Below are positions 11,201-19,305 of a stretch of 64,000 nucleotides of DNA, piece by piece; the stretch's first letter is position 1; each line of letters begins with the position of its first letter. Origin of the DNA: Bacillus norwichensis (GTDB lineage Bacteria > Bacillota > Bacilli > Bacillales > Bacillaceae_C); NCBI RefSeq assembly GCF_014836955.1, contig NZ_JACSPV010000003.1:62001-126000 (forward strand), in the 5' to 3' direction. The notes below the pieces were generated by a model. The model searched no databases and was not told the origin of the DNA. It saw only the letters and a program-made list of their open reading frames with translations. A program made the position numbers and the translations under genes.

Positions 11201-11834
11201 AAGGCAAATATCGGAGATTGGCACAGTGAACATAGGGGCAATCGAGGAATATGAAAGGGTAAATAGTCGCAGCCAATTTTTATTGGAACAGCAGACGGAC
11301 CTCACGCAAGCGAAAGAAACCCTTTACCAAATCATGGATGAAATGGACGATGAAATGAAAAAGAGATTCGGCAGCACCTTTCAGTCCATACAAGAAGCAT
11401 TTCAAGGGGTATTTTCCTCGTTGTTTGGCGGGGGAAGAGCAGAATTGAAATTGACAGAACCTGATGATTTGCTTCAAACAGGTGTTGACATCATTGCACA
11501 ACCCCCAGGTAAGAAACTACAAAATCTAAGCTTGCTGTCTGGTGGAGAAAGATCTTTTACCGCGATTGCATTGTTATTTTCGATCTTAAAAGTACGCCCT
11601 GTACCTTTTTGCGTATTGGATGAGGTGGAAGCGGCCCTTGATGAGGCGAATGTCAATCGTTTTAGTGAGTATTTAAAGAAATTTAGTGAACATACCCAGT
11701 TCATCGTAATCACTCACAGGCAGGGAACAATGGCGGGTGCCGATGTCTTATATGGGATCACGATGCAAGAATCGGGAGTGTCTAAGCTTGTATCGGTCAA
11801 ATTGGAAGAAGAGCGGATGATGGCACAAATATAA
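8268..11834 (+). CDS. smc: Chromosome partition protein Smc
   Basis: Smc is the ATPase core of the Smc-ScpAB condensin that organises and segregates the chromosome. At 1188 residues it is full length. Walker A GPNGSGKS is at about residues 31-38. Long coiled coils flank a central hinge with glycine-rich GGAVQHVV and NPGGSMTGGASK. The C-terminal head has the LSGGERS signature near residue 1090 and the Walker B VLDEVEAALDEAN. The start is TTG 8268 with AAGGAGG just upstream, and the family N-terminus MFLKQLNLYGFKSFAEKT begins exactly there. Confidence 0.96.
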   Translation: MFLKQLNLYGFKSFAEKTELEFVPGVTAVVGPNGSGKSNVTDALRWVLGEQSAKSLRGGTMEDVIFAGSDTRKALNYAEVVIILDNQEGKLPIDYNEVSVKRRVFRTGESEFFINDNPCRLRDIVDLFTDSGLGREAFSIISQGKVDQILNSKPEERRTIFEEAAGVLKYKRRKKKTEEKLAETEENLNRVQDILHELDGQLVILKEQAETAEQFLAKQKELKQIEGSLIVREIESLYAKWEKVKGELETQTDSEIMLSNEIRKLEMATDDERKSQNELDEKVNRLQEELLSVSEHLEKLEGRRQVLQEKSRNAIRNMEVLKDKIKSEHEKNNELLLEKNKTEQIISHKQAEADELNKQLSGKKRELTLLDGTLDQTIESLKSDYVDFMNEHVSDKNELQYIEKQLDQQNIRLQRLATDKAKYEKEKISVEKKIEGKQKKLRELKDQISSFENEQQHILKEMDSLKEQREYQQSRLFQLYRNNQQMKARKESLETMEEDFTGYMQGVREVLKAKGALLQGIEGSAADLINVPKDLETGIETALGGAVQHVVVQTEADGREAINYLKKNRLGRATFLPLNVIKPKYLSTSQKTGLQRHSSFLGVAADLVGCEKKYEPVIRYLLGNVIVAKDLKGAGELAKLVEYRLRIVTLAGEIINPGGSMTGGASKQKRSSLLGRKNQLEHIKKELAVLERDISSTEITVNTIKQKMTDFESQVSHGQAEKKKLESMLYELQSEVARLDIALKNTQEFLSLSDMETKELATEGEALQLRKEKMAAAIKNKGQSILLLEEKIKDLTEEKSSQQSSKDQILTAINQLSIQTAQLEEQLVAAKSNLKRIDASIEQTGLQAESAEKELKDLEDENENILGQVAELQKETEKTQTMREETLQNISISRNERARLQESVTDKEVELKELTRQQKRSADKLKNEELKVNRLELEMENLIKTLRDEFTISFERAQKVFSLSLETPEAEQRRDALKRQISEIGTVNIGAIEEYERVNSRSQFLLEQQTDLTQAKETLYQIMDEMDDEMKKRFGSTFQSIQEAFQGVFSSLFGGGRAELKLTEPDDLLQTGVDIIAQPPGKKLQNLSLLSGGERSFTAIALLFSILKVRPVPFCVLDEVEAALDEANVNRFSEYLKKFSEHTQFIVITHRQGTMAGADVLYGITMQESGVSKLVSVKLEEERMMAQI

Positions 11835-11851
11835 CAATTGAGGTGAGGTAA

Positions 11852-12841
11852 ATGAGTTTTTTTAAGAGGCTGAAAGAAAAATTCACGGCTTCCGGTGACT
11901 CCATCTCGGAAAAATTTAAAGAAGGACTAGTAAAGACCCGTGATAATTTTTCCAACAAAATTAATGACCTAGTTGCCCGTTATCGTACAGTCGATGAAGA
12001 TTTCTTTGAAGAACTGGAAGAAATCTTGATTCAGGCGGATGTCGGGTTTGAAACCGTCATGGAGCTAATAGAAGAACTGAAAACAGAAGTGAAGAAAAGA
12101 AATATAAAAGACCCGGCGGATGTACAATCTGTTATATCTGAGAAACTGATAGAGATTTACGAGTCTGGGGAAGAGAATCTAAGCACCCTTAATATTCAGG
12201 AAAATGAGCTTACCGTCATTCTGTTTGTTGGGGTGAATGGAGTTGGAAAAACCACGACCATTGGCAAGCTGGCTCATCAATTTAAAAAGGAAGGGAAAAC
12301 TGTCCTACTTGCAGCAGGTGATACTTTCCGGGCTGGGGCCATCGATCAGCTTGAGGTTTGGGGGGATCGTGTAGGAGTCGATGTTATCAAGCAGGCAGAG
12401 GGGTCAGACCCCGCTGCAGTTATGTATGATGCTGTACAGGCTGCCAAGTCCCGCCAAGTAGATATACTGCTATGTGATACAGCAGGTCGCCTCCAAAATA
12501 AAGTCAATTTGATGAACGAGCTTGAAAAAATAAAAAGAGTGATTGAGCGCGAAATTCCAGGAGCACCTCATGAAGTTCTCCTTGTGCTGGATGCAACGAC
12601 GGGACAAAACGCGCTCATTCAGGCAAAAACGTTCAAAGAAGCGACAGATGTCAGCGGTATCGTCTTATCGAAGCTAGATGGAACAGCGAAGGGTGGTATC
12701 GTACTGGCAATCAGAAATGAAATGAACATTCCGGTGAAATTTGTTGGTCTTGGCGAGCAAATGGATGATCTTCAGATCTTTGACCCTGAAAAATATGTTT
12801 ATGGGTTATTTTCAGATGCCATTGAAAAGACTGAGGATTGA
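11852..12841 (+). CDS. ftsY: Signal recognition particle receptor FtsY
   Basis: FtsY is the membrane-associated SRP receptor GTPase that docks Ffh-ribosome complexes at the Sec translocon. It has the short acidic/basic N-terminal region typical of Gram-positive FtsY. The NG domain has G1 GVNGVGKTT at about residues 127-135, the DTFRAGA motif, DTAGRLQNK, and SKLDGTAKGG. The length is 329 residues. It sits 17 bases after smc with GAGGTGAGG as ribosome binding site. Its partner Ffh is two genes downstream. Confidence 0.95.
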   Translation: MSFFKRLKEKFTASGDSISEKFKEGLVKTRDNFSNKINDLVARYRTVDEDFFEELEEILIQADVGFETVMELIEELKTEVKKRNIKDPADVQSVISEKLIEIYESGEENLSTLNIQENELTVILFVGVNGVGKTTTIGKLAHQFKKEGKTVLLAAGDTFRAGAIDQLEVWGDRVGVDVIKQAEGSDPAAVMYDAVQAAKSRQVDILLCDTAGRLQNKVNLMNELEKIKRVIEREIPGAPHEVLLVLDATTGQNALIQAKTFKEATDVSGIVLSKLDGTAKGGIVLAIRNEMNIPVKFVGLGEQMDDLQIFDPEKYVYGLFSDAIEKTED

Positions 12842-12857
12842 ATGAAAGGAAATTACC

Positions 12858-12886
12858 TTGACGCGGCAAGAGAAAGAGTATATCAT
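12858..12886 (+). promoter_or_regulatory. Sigma-A-type promoter for ylxM-ffh
   Basis: TTGACG at 12858-12863, a 17-base spacer and TATCAT at 12881-12886, with the start predicted near 12893, about 40 bases before ylxM. It gives the SRP genes a transcription input separate from smc-ftsY. Confidence 0.65.
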
Positions 12887-12933
12887 TTATAAAGTGTAAA
12901 GGTTTTTGACTTAACAAGGTGGAGATTGAAAGT

Positions 12934-13266
12934 ATGCTTGAGAAAACAACGCGAATGAACTATTTGTATGATTTTTATCAATCGTTGTTGACTCCGAAGC
13001 AGCGCAGCTATATGTCTCTATACTACCGTGATGATTATTCGCTAGGTGAGATTGCTGAAAACTACGGAGTCAGCCGACAAGCAGTATACGACAATCTTAA
13101 AAGAACAGAAATATTGCTAGAAGAGTACGAACAGAAGCTTTCTTTGTTCTGGAAATTTGAAGAGCGAAAGAAATTGATCGCTTTGATTAAGCAAGGCGTA
13201 AATGAAAATCCGGATGACAATGACAAACTGAACCGTTATTTGGATGAATTAGAGGAATTGGATTAG
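12934..13266 (+). CDS. ylxM: YlxM, helix-turn-helix SRP-associated protein
   Basis: This small protein is conserved beside ffh in Firmicutes and is reported in streptococci to act with the SRP pathway. An N-terminal sigma-70 region-4-like helix-turn-helix is plain ([25 protein letters not shown]), followed by a charged helical tail. ATG 12934 ([19 protein letters not shown]) matches the family start and has AAGGTGGAG upstream. A GTG at 12919 lies inside that site and is rejected. It lies 13 bases from ffh. Confidence 0.9.
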   Translation: MLEKTTRMNYLYDFYQSLLTPKQRSYMSLYYRDDYSLGEIAENYGVSRQAVYDNLKRTEILLEEYEQKLSLFWKFEERKKLIALIKQGVNENPDDNDKLNRYLDELEELD

Positions 13267-13279
13267 GGGGCGGAGATAA

Positions 13280-14623
13280 ATGGCATTTGAAGGATTGGCC
13301 GACCGCTTGCAAACGACCATCCAAAAGATCCGCGGCAAAGGCAAAGTCACCGAAGCGGACGTCAAACAGATGATGCGCGAGGTGCGTCTTGCACTGCTGG
13401 AAGCGGATGTCAACTTTAAAGTAGTCAAACAGTTTGTGAAAAAAGTAAGCGAAAGAGCGGTAGGCCAGGAAGTGATGAAAAGTCTCACACCAGGCCAGCA
13501 AGTCATCAAAGTCGTTAAGGAAGAGCTCACAGAACTCATGGGTGGTGAGCAGAGTAAAATCGAGGTAGCGAAGCGTCCGCCGACTGTTATTATGATGTCA
13601 GGCCTTCAAGGGGCAGGTAAAACGACAACAACAGGAAAGCTTGCCAATCTACTGAGAAAAAGCTATAATCGCAAACCGTTTCTTATTGCGGCGGACATTT
13701 ATCGTCCTGCTGCAATCAAGCAGCTTGAAACAATCGGAAAACAGTTGAATATGCCTGTCTTTTCACTTGGAGACAAGGTCAGCCCTGTAGAGATTGTTCG
13801 CCAGGGCATCGAAAAGGCGAAAGAAGAGCATTATGACTATGTTCTCATTGATACTGCGGGGCGCCTTCATATTGATGAAGAGCTGATGCAGGAATTAAGG
13901 GACATCAAGGAATTGGCTCAGCCTGACGAAATATTCCTTGTTGTGGATGCCATGACTGGACAGGATGCTGTGAATGTTGCCGAGAATTTCAATGAACAGC
14001 TTGATATCACAGGGGTTATTTTGACCAAACTAGATGGAGATACCCGCGGGGGAGCCGCTCTGTCCATTCGTTCAGTTGCCCAAAAGCCGATCAAATTTGT
14101 CGGTATGGGAGAGAAGATGGATGCTCTTGAGGCGTTTCATCCTGAAAGGATGGCCTCAAGGATACTTGGGATGGGCGATGTGCTGACGTTAATTGAGAAA
14201 GCACAGGCTTCCGTTGATGAAGAAAAAGCCAAGGAGATGGAACATAAATTCCGTACAGCCTCCTTTACTTTTGATGACTTCCTTGACCAGCTTGGGCAGG
14301 TAAAAAACATGGGACCATTGGATGAGTTAATCAAAATGATGCCCGGTGCCAATAAAATGAAAGGCCTGGATAATATTCAGGTCGATGAAAAGCAAATTGG
14401 GCACGTTGAAGCGATTATCCGGTCCATGACAAAAGAGGAAAAGGAAAATCCTGACATTATTAATGCCGGCAGACGCCGTCGGATCGCGAGAGGAAGCGGT
14501 AGGACGATACAAGAAGTCAACCGGCTGTTAAAGCAATTTGAAGAAATGAAGAAAATGCTCAAACAGATGAGTGGAATGCAGCAAAAAGGCAAAAAGAAGG
14601 GATTTAAATTCCCGTTTATGTAG
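13280..14623 (+). CDS. ffh: Signal recognition particle protein Ffh
   Basis: Ffh is the SRP54 GTPase that binds signal sequences of nascent membrane and secreted proteins together with scRNA. The N domain is followed by the G domain (GLQGAGKTTTTGKLA at about residues 106-120, DTAGRLHID, TKLDGDTRGG). The C-terminal M domain, from about residue 300, is rich in methionine and carries RRRRIARGSGRTIQEVNRLLKQFEEMKKMLKQM. The length is 447 residues. It is expressed with ylxM from the promoter at 12858. Confidence 0.96.
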   Translation: MAFEGLADRLQTTIQKIRGKGKVTEADVKQMMREVRLALLEADVNFKVVKQFVKKVSERAVGQEVMKSLTPGQQVIKVVKEELTELMGGEQSKIEVAKRPPTVIMMSGLQGAGKTTTTGKLANLLRKSYNRKPFLIAADIYRPAAIKQLETIGKQLNMPVFSLGDKVSPVEIVRQGIEKAKEEHYDYVLIDTAGRLHIDEELMQELRDIKELAQPDEIFLVVDAMTGQDAVNVAENFNEQLDITGVILTKLDGDTRGGAALSIRSVAQKPIKFVGMGEKMDALEAFHPERMASRILGMGDVLTLIEKAQASVDEEKAKEMEHKFRTASFTFDDFLDQLGQVKNMGPLDELIKMMPGANKMKGLDNIQVDEKQIGHVEAIIRSMTKEEKENPDIINAGRRRRIARGSGRTIQEVNRLLKQFEEMKKMLKQMSGMQQKGKKKGFKFPFM

Positions 14624-14698
14624 ACATCAAAAAACGTCTGCTAAGTAGGCGTATAGGCAAGTTTTCATGAAAAATTTTAATGTGTTAAGAAAAAACAC

Positions 14699-14727
14699 TT
14701 TACAAACAAAACACAGATTGATATTAT
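14699..14727 (+). promoter_or_regulatory. Sigma-A-type promoter for rpsP
   Basis: TTTACA at 14699-14704, a 17-base spacer and TATTAT at 14722-14727, with the start predicted about 30 bases upstream of the rpsP ATG. An overlapping TATACT lies at 14725. Confidence 0.7.
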
Positions 14728-14765
14728 ACTGATTTGTGTAAAACAATTCGGAGGTGCTATGTAAA

Positions 14766-15038
14766 ATGGCAGTTAAAATTCGTTTGAAACGTTTAGGAGC
14801 AAAGAAATCTCCTTTCTATCGTATCGTTGTTGCAGATTCTCGTTCACCACGTGACGGAAGAATCATTGAGGAAGTGGGCACATACAACCCAGTCGCTCAG
14901 CCAGCGATTGTTGACATCAACGAAGAGAGTGTTTTAAAATGGCTTCAAGATGGTGCAAAACCATCCGACACAGTAAGAAACCTGTTCTCCAAGCAAGGTA
15001 TCATGGAGAAATATCATAACGCTAAAAATAGCAAATAA
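14766..15038 (+). CDS. rpsP: 30S ribosomal protein S16
   Basis: S16 is a small-subunit protein needed early in 30S assembly. Its 90 residues begin [26 protein letters not shown], the family signature. GGAGGTG at 14750-14756 fixes ATG 14766; an upstream ATG at 14758 in another frame overlaps the site. It heads the classic rpsP-khpA-(ylqD)-rimM-trmD-rplS cluster of ribosome and tRNA maturation genes. Confidence 0.96.
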   Translation: MAVKIRLKRLGAKKSPFYRIVVADSRSPRDGRIIEEVGTYNPVAQPAIVDINEESVLKWLQDGAKPSDTVRNLFSKQGIMEKYHNAKNSK

Positions 15039-15040
15039 AC

Positions 15041-15283
15041 GTGATAAATATGCAGGAATTAATTATGTCGATTGTAAAGCCGATTGTGGATCATCCTGAA
15101 GATGTTCAAATTCGGATGGATGAAAGCGAAAAGCGTATTACTTATCACTTGTCTGTTCATGAAGATGATATCGGAAAAGTGATCGGACGACATGGCAGGG
15201 TGGCTAAAGCCATTAGAACGGTCGTCTACGCTGCAGCAGGATCAAAACAACATAAGAGGATTTTTTTAGAGATCGACGAATAA
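15041..15283 (+). CDS. khpA: KH-domain RNA-binding protein KhpA (YlqC)
   Basis: KhpA is a small RNA chaperone that partners KhpB (Jag) in Gram-positive bacteria and affects cell elongation and division. One KH domain is visible, with the GxxG loop IGRHGRVAKAIR in the middle. The 80-residue frame can start at GTG 15041 or ATG 15050. Neither has a clear Shine-Dalgarno sequence, so it is probably translated by coupling to rpsP, whose stop is two bases upstream. A terminator follows. Confidence 0.88.
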   Translation: MINMQELIMSIVKPIVDHPEDVQIRMDESEKRITYHLSVHEDDIGKVIGRHGRVAKAIRTVVYAAAGSKQHKRIFLEIDE

Positions 15284-15308
15284 GGGGGCTGAAACACCCC
15301 CTTTTTTT
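15282..15308 (+). terminator. Rho-independent terminator after khpA
   Basis: A seven-pair stem AAGGGGG/CCCCCTT (its last two pairs use the first Ts of the run) with an eight-base loop, then a seven-T run. It divides rpsP-khpA from ylqD-rimM-trmD. Confidence 0.85.
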
Positions 15309-15339
15309 ATAAGGAAAAAAAGTCGAATCAGACAATTTT

Positions 15340-15368
15340 TTGATATCTAGTGGGTATTGCGGTATGTC
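15340..15368 (+). promoter_or_regulatory. Possible promoter for ylqD-rimM-trmD
   Basis: TTGATA at 15340-15345 and TATGTC at 15363-15368 are 17 bases apart. The -10 match is poor, but a promoter is expected here because a strong terminator lies immediately upstream. Confidence 0.35.
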
Positions 15369-15396
15369 TAATTAAAACTGGGCGGAGGATGAGGTT

Positions 15397-15789
15397 GTGA
15401 AAATAATTCAAACAGTCACCGTCAAACAGGTTTTAACTGAAAAAAGCAGAGAGGAACTTTCTGTCAAATATACAAAATCGAAACAACAGCTTCAAAAAGA
15501 GTGTGACCAATTGTTGTTTGAAATGAAAAAACTTGAAAGAACAAAGAAATTCTCTGCCTCTGGACTTAAAGCACAGTTTGATAAAGAAATCGAGCTGCGC
15601 AAGGAAAAGATTAAGTTAATTGACTTTCAGATTGAACAGCTTGGTATGCTTCCGTACGGAAGTGAATTGAAAGATCAGGATGTCCAAGCTTTAATTGACA
15701 TTCAGGTTGGAGATCAATGGGAAGATATCATCAATGGAAAAACAATTATTGTCAAAGACGGAATCATAGCAGAGATCAGGGAGAGGTGA
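15397..15789 (+). CDS. ylqD: YlqD family protein of unknown function
   Basis: This is a 130-residue protein of the YlqD family, known only from bacilli and without an assigned role. The N-terminal half is strongly charged and probably coiled coil (about residues 15-75, rich in Lys, Glu and Gln). The C-terminal part is a small beta-rich domain (VGDQWEDIINGKTIIVKDGIIAEIRER). GTG 15397 is preceded by GGCGGAGGA at good distance. It is three bases upstream of rimM, so a link with ribosome maturation is plausible but inferred only from position. Confidence 0.85.
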   Translation: MKIIQTVTVKQVLTEKSREELSVKYTKSKQQLQKECDQLLFEMKKLERTKKFSASGLKAQFDKEIELRKEKIKLIDFQIEQLGMLPYGSELKDQDVQALIDIQVGDQWEDIINGKTIIVKDGIIAEIRER

Positions 15790-15792
15790 AAC

Positions 15793-16311
15793 ATGAAAAA
15801 TTGGTTTAATGTTGGGAAAATCGTCAATACACATGGCATCCGTGGTGAGGTACGGGTCATTTCCTCCACCGATTTCCCAGATGAAAGATATGCCCCCGGC
15901 AGCACCCTTTATCTATTCCCCGGAAACCATAAGGAACCAACTCCATTAATAGTTAAAACGCATCGAAAGCATAAAAACTTTGATCTTCTTAGTTTTGAAG
16001 GGTTTGAAAATATTAATGATGTGGAGAAATGGAAAAACTCCATATTAAAAATAAAAGAGGATCAGTTGACGGAGCTTTCCGAAGGAGAATATTATTTCTA
16101 TGAAATCATCGGCTGTCAGGTTGTAACTGAACAGGGAGAAGAAGTAGGGACTGTGAAAGAAATTTTGACTCCAGGAGCAAATGATGTATGGGTTGTTGAC
16201 GGCAGCAATGGTAAAGACATATTAATTCCTTATATTCCAGATGTTGTAAAAGAGGTATCCATTGAAGAGAAAAAGATCATCATTGATCCTATGGAGGGTT
16301 TATTGTCATGA
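15793..16311 (+). CDS. rimM: Ribosome maturation factor RimM
   Basis: RimM binds S19 and helps mature the 30S head. The N-terminal RimM barrel starts [17 protein letters not shown]. The C-terminal PRC barrel contains [36 protein letters not shown] and ends with [13 protein letters not shown]. The length is 172 residues. Its stop overlaps the trmD start in ATGA, so translation is coupled. Confidence 0.95.
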   Translation: MKNWFNVGKIVNTHGIRGEVRVISSTDFPDERYAPGSTLYLFPGNHKEPTPLIVKTHRKHKNFDLLSFEGFENINDVEKWKNSILKIKEDQLTELSEGEYYFYEIIGCQVVTEQGEEVGTVKEILTPGANDVWVVDGSNGKDILIPYIPDVVKEVSIEEKKIIIDPMEGLLS

Positions 16312-17021
16312 GGATCGACGTATTGACTCTTTTTCCTGAGATGTTTACAGGAGTATTCGGGTCTTCCATTTTAAAAAAAGCTGCTGAAAAAAATTCAGTT
16401 GCCTATCATCTTATAAATTTTCGTGATTTTTCCACGAATAAACATAAAACCGTCGATGACTATCCATACGGTGGCGGAGCAGGTATGGTGCTCAAACCCC
16501 AGCCAATCTTTGATGCGGTGTCCCATGTAAAAAAAGAAAGCGGGGAATCACGCGTCATTTTGTTGTGTCCGCAGGGGGAGCGTTTCAGTCAAAGCAAAGC
16601 GGAGGAACTGGCGAAAGAGGATCATTTAATCTTTATATGCGGGCATTATGAAGGATATGATGAACGTATAAGGGAACAGATCGTTACGGACGAAATTTCC
16701 ATTGGAGATTTTGTTTTGACAGGCGGGGAACTGGCAGCAATGACGATTATTGATTCTGTTGTGCGGCTGCTGCCAGGAGTATTGGGGAATGAAAATTCGG
16801 CTGTGGAAGATTCCTTTTCCACTGGTTTGCTAGAGCATCCTCATTATACAAGGCCAGCAGATTTTCGGGGGATGAAGGTTCCGGACATATTGTTATCCGG
16901 CAACCATAGTAAAATTGAAGAATGGCGGCTGAATGAATCCTTGAAAAGGACAAAAGAGCGCCGGCCTGATCTCTATGAAAAATACCTTCATACCGAAGAG
17001 GAGAAAAAACAGTCTGAATGA
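16308..17021 (+). CDS. trmD: tRNA (guanine37-N1)-methyltransferase TrmD
   Basis: TrmD methylates G37 next to the anticodon and prevents +1 frameshifting. SPOUT-fold features are present: [13 protein letters not shown] start, [16 protein letters not shown], the knot with [12 protein letters not shown], and [14 protein letters not shown]. The length is 237 residues. It overlaps rimM by four bases. It is followed by a separate promoter for rplS. Confidence 0.96.
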   Translation: MRIDVLTLFPEMFTGVFGSSILKKAAEKNSVAYHLINFRDFSTNKHKTVDDYPYGGGAGMVLKPQPIFDAVSHVKKESGESRVILLCPQGERFSQSKAEELAKEDHLIFICGHYEGYDERIREQIVTDEISIGDFVLTGGELAAMTIIDSVVRLLPGVLGNENSAVEDSFSTGLLEHPHYTRPADFRGMKVPDILLSGNHSKIEEWRLNESLKRTKERRPDLYEKYLHTEEEKKQSE

Positions 17022-17044
17022 TAGAAAACTGCTTCAAAAATTAA

Positions 17045-17073
17045 TTGTAAATCTGCATTCGATGTGGTATTAT
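17045..17073 (+). promoter_or_regulatory. Sigma-A-type promoter for rplS
   Basis: TTGTAA at 17045-17050, a 17-base spacer and TATTAT at 17068-17073. The predicted start near 17080 leaves an untranslated leader of about 95 bases. Confidence 0.7.
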
Positions 17074-17079
17074 TACCTT

Positions 17080-17165
17080 TGTGACTGTGACAATTAAGAT
17101 TGTCCGTCTGTAACTACGGTGTTCCGCTGCAACGAAATGTTTTGTAAGAGCATCGGTTGGAAGGA
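17080..17165 (+). promoter_or_regulatory. Probable L19 ribosomal-protein leader RNA
   Basis: The long untranslated leader before rplS is in the position of the known Firmicutes L19 autoregulatory leader. It has a perfect hairpin GACAAT-TAAG-ATTGTC at 17089-17104 and a following CCGT...ACGG pairing. I could not run a covariance model, so the family assignment rests on position and these hairpins. Confidence 0.5.
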
Positions 17166-17175
17166 GATGAATACG

Positions 17176-17520
17176 ATGCACAAACTAATTGAAGAAGTAA
17201 CTAAAGAACAATTGCGTACAGATCTTCCAGCATTTCGCGCAGGTGACACTGTTCGTGTCCACGTGAAAGTTGTGGAGGGTACACGTGAGCGTATCCAGTT
17301 GTTTGAAGGTGTAGTCATCAAACGCCGTGGAGGCGGAATCAGCGAAACTTTCACTGTCCGCAAAATTTCTTACGGGGTTGGTGTCGAGCGTACTTTCCCT
17401 CTTCATACACCAAGGATTGCTAAAATCGATGTCGTGCGTCGCGGTAAAGTTCGCCGTGCGAAACTTTACTACTTGCGTAAACTACGCGGTAAAGCAGCTC
17501 GTATTAAAGAAATTCGTTAA
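17176..17520 (+). CDS. rplS: 50S ribosomal protein L19
   Basis: L19 sits at the 30S-50S interface. The 114-residue basic protein begins [18 protein letters not shown] and carries the signature [40 protein letters not shown] 17176 is nine bases from AAGGAG (17161-17166). An in-frame ATG at 17167 touches the site and is less likely. A perfect inverted repeat terminator follows. Confidence 0.95.
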   Translation: MHKLIEEVTKEQLRTDLPAFRAGDTVRVHVKVVEGTRERIQLFEGVVIKRRGGGISETFTVRKISYGVGVERTFPLHTPRIAKIDVVRRGKVRRAKLYYLRKLRGKAARIKEIR

Positions 17521-17581
17521 TTTACGCTTGGTTTCTTGACGGAAGAAAACCTTGCTGGATTATAAGTAAATCCGTTACTAG

Positions 17582-17611
17582 AAAAGGAGCTTGAATTCAA
17601 GCTCCTTTTTC
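17582..17611 (+). terminator. Rho-independent terminator after rplS
   Basis: A perfect 14-base-arm palindrome (AAAAGGAGCTTGAA and its complement, 17582-17609) ends in a T run. Its symmetry would let it work in both directions. Confidence 0.85.
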
Positions 17612-17630
17612 TATTTCTCTTGGCAGCAAG

Positions 17631-17659
17631 TTTACAGTGTTTTTAAGGCATAATATACT
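17631..17659 (+). promoter_or_regulatory. Sigma-A-type promoter of the signal peptidase gene
   Basis: TTTACA at 17631-17636, a 17-base spacer and TATACT at 17654-17659, with the start near 17666. A dyad overlaps the -10 and start (see the separate entry). Confidence 0.72.
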
Positions 17660-17699
17660 GTACAATAATATTGTTACAGTTTTTGTAGATTTCTACAGT
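17657..17699 (+). promoter_or_regulatory. Dyad operator-like repeats over the lepB promoter
   Basis: ACTGTACAATA at 17657-17667 and TATTGTTACAGT at 17669-17680 are inverted copies with one inserted base. A third half-site TACAGT lies at 17694-17699, and a small hairpin TGTAGA/TCTACA at 17684-17697. The dyad overlaps the -10 element and the predicted start. Which protein, if any, binds is unknown. Confidence 0.5.
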
Positions 17700-17720
17700 A
17701 CATGATTGGATGGTGACAAA

Positions 17721-18260
17721 GTGGCAAAGGAGAAAAACGAGCTTTGGGAATGGACAAAGGCTTTGCTTATCGCTGTAGGATTGGCTGCGCTTATTCGATA
17801 CGCGCTTTTTACCCCGATTGTGGTAGATGGTTTTTCGATGATGCCAACCCTGCATAACGGGGACCGGATGATTGTAAATAAACTTAGCGAGCCAGACCGG
17901 TTTGATATCATTGTTTTTCATGCTCCTGAGCAGAAGGATTACATCAAACGGGTCATCGGTCTTCCAGGCGACACAGTCGAATATGTAAGCGATACTCTTT
18001 ATGTAAATGGTAAGGCATATGAAGAGCCCTATTTGGAAACTTATAAAGAGCAAACGCCTGAAGGGCCCCTTACTGAAGATTTCACATTGGAAGAAATTAC
18101 AGGCCAAAAGACTGTTCCAAAAGGCGAGCTTTTTGTTATGGGTGACAACAGACGCTCAAGCAAAGATAGCCGCCATATAGGAACCATTTCTATGGACAAG
18201 GTTATAGGAGATACTAGCATTGTCTATTGGCCGATTAAAGATATAAGAATTGTTAAGTGA
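17721..18260 (+). CDS. lepB: Type I signal peptidase
   Basis: This membrane serine protease removes signal peptides from exported proteins. One N-terminal transmembrane helix (about residues 12-32) is followed by the catalytic Ser39 in VDGFSMMPTL and the general base Lys76 in YIKRVIGLPGD. Box E GDNRRSSKDSR is near the C-terminus. At 179 residues it is a normal Gram-positive size. GTG 17721 gives the family start MAKEKNELWEW; a TTG at 17706 is possible but not conserved. B. subtilis lacks a signal peptidase gene at this spot; other bacilli have one between rplS and rbgA. Confidence 0.92.
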   Translation: MAKEKNELWEWTKALLIAVGLAALIRYALFTPIVVDGFSMMPTLHNGDRMIVNKLSEPDRFDIIVFHAPEQKDYIKRVIGLPGDTVEYVSDTLYVNGKAYEEPYLETYKEQTPEGPLTEDFTLEEITGQKTVPKGELFVMGDNRRSSKDSRHIGTISMDKVIGDTSIVYWPIKDIRIVK

Positions 18261-18279
18261 CGATGGAGGAACGTAATTC

Positions 18280-19137
18280 ATGACTATCCAATGGTTCCCC
18301 GGACATATGGCAAAAGCACGCCGGGAAGTGACGGAAAAATTAAAGCTGGTAGATATCGTATTTGAATTGGTGGATGCACGGATTCCCGTTTCATCTGCCA
18401 ATCCGATGCTACAGGAGATCATACAACAAAAGCAGAGACTGATTCTCCTTAATAAAGCAGATATGGCAGATCCGGATGTGACAAGACAGTGGATCAGCCA
18501 TTTCTCGGAAGAGGGGAATAAAGCACTTGCAATCAACTCCCAGTCTGGGAGAGGATTAAACGAGATCATAAAGGCAGCGGAGGAGTTGCTAAGGGAGAAA
18601 AGAGAGCGCAGGAAAGCAAAGGGATTAAAGCCGCGAGCTATCAGAGCGATGATTATTGGCATCCCAAATGTTGGGAAATCCACGCTAATTAACCGTTTGG
18701 CAAAGAAAAATATCGCCAAGACGGGTAATACACCTGGAGTCACAAGAGGGCAGCAATGGATCAAAGTGGGAAAAGACCTTGAACTTCTGGATACTCCAGG
18801 CATACTATGGCCCAAGTTTGAAGATCAGGAGATAGGTTATAAGCTTGCTTTGACCGGCGCAATAAAAGATTCTCTTTTGAATATGCAGGATATAGCTGTT
18901 TTTGCTCTTAGGTTCCTTGAAGCTCACTATCTCAACAATATGAAAAAAAGATATCAACTTAATGAGGTGCCTGAAGATATAGTGGTTTTATTTGATCATA
19001 TTGGAAAGCTTCGCGGATGCCTGACATCCGGCGGAGAGATTGATTATGAAAAAACTGCGGAGACAGTCATTATGGATATTCGGTCGCAGAAGCTTGGAAA
19101 TATTACTTTCGATATGCCGGATGAGATCATAGAGTAA
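18280..19137 (+). CDS. rbgA: Ribosome biogenesis GTPase RbgA (YlqF)
   Basis: RbgA drives a late step of 50S assembly. It is a circularly permuted GTPase: G4 (LLNKADMAD) comes first, then G1 GIPNVGKST at about residues 127-135, G2 with NTPGVTRG, and G3 DTPGILWP. The N-terminus [16 protein letters not shown] is diagnostic. The length is 285 residues. It is 19 bases after lepB and probably shares its transcript. Confidence 0.95.
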   Translation: MTIQWFPGHMAKARREVTEKLKLVDIVFELVDARIPVSSANPMLQEIIQQKQRLILLNKADMADPDVTRQWISHFSEEGNKALAINSQSGRGLNEIIKAAEELLREKRERRKAKGLKPRAIRAMIIGIPNVGKSTLINRLAKKNIAKTGNTPGVTRGQQWIKVGKDLELLDTPGILWPKFEDQEIGYKLALTGAIKDSLLNMQDIAVFALRFLEAHYLNNMKKRYQLNEVPEDIVVLFDHIGKLRGCLTSGGEIDYEKTAETVIMDIRSQKLGNITFDMPDEIIE

Positions 19138-19139
19138 CG

Positions 19140-19270
19140 CCTATATGTGTCTGGGAAAACATAGATAAATATCAGCAAAATATCACTGATTTTTACGAGC
19201 AATCTATCTTTTTTGCTTTTAGGTTATTGGCAGGACACAGCATTCTTACGATAGATTGCCACATATATGG
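19140..19270 (+). ncRNA. Structured intergenic element, candidate three-way junction
   Basis: The 168-base rbgA-rnhB gap holds three nested pairings. The outer stem is CCTATATGTG (19140-19149) with CACATATATGG (19260-19270, one bulge). A hairpin lies at 19167-19175/19186-19193. A perfect 10-base stem GCAATCTATC (19199-19208) with GATAGATTGC (19250-19259) abuts the outer arm. No known RNA family was recognised; it could be an RNA, a mobile palindromic repeat or a processed leader. Confidence 0.45.
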
Positions 19271-19305
19271 TATGCCAATCACTTTTTGAAAGGTAATGGG
19301 ACTGG

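Noticed and set aside
12919-12933. GTG start for ylxM
   Set aside because: It lies within the AAGGTGGAG ribosome binding site; the family begins at ATG 12934.
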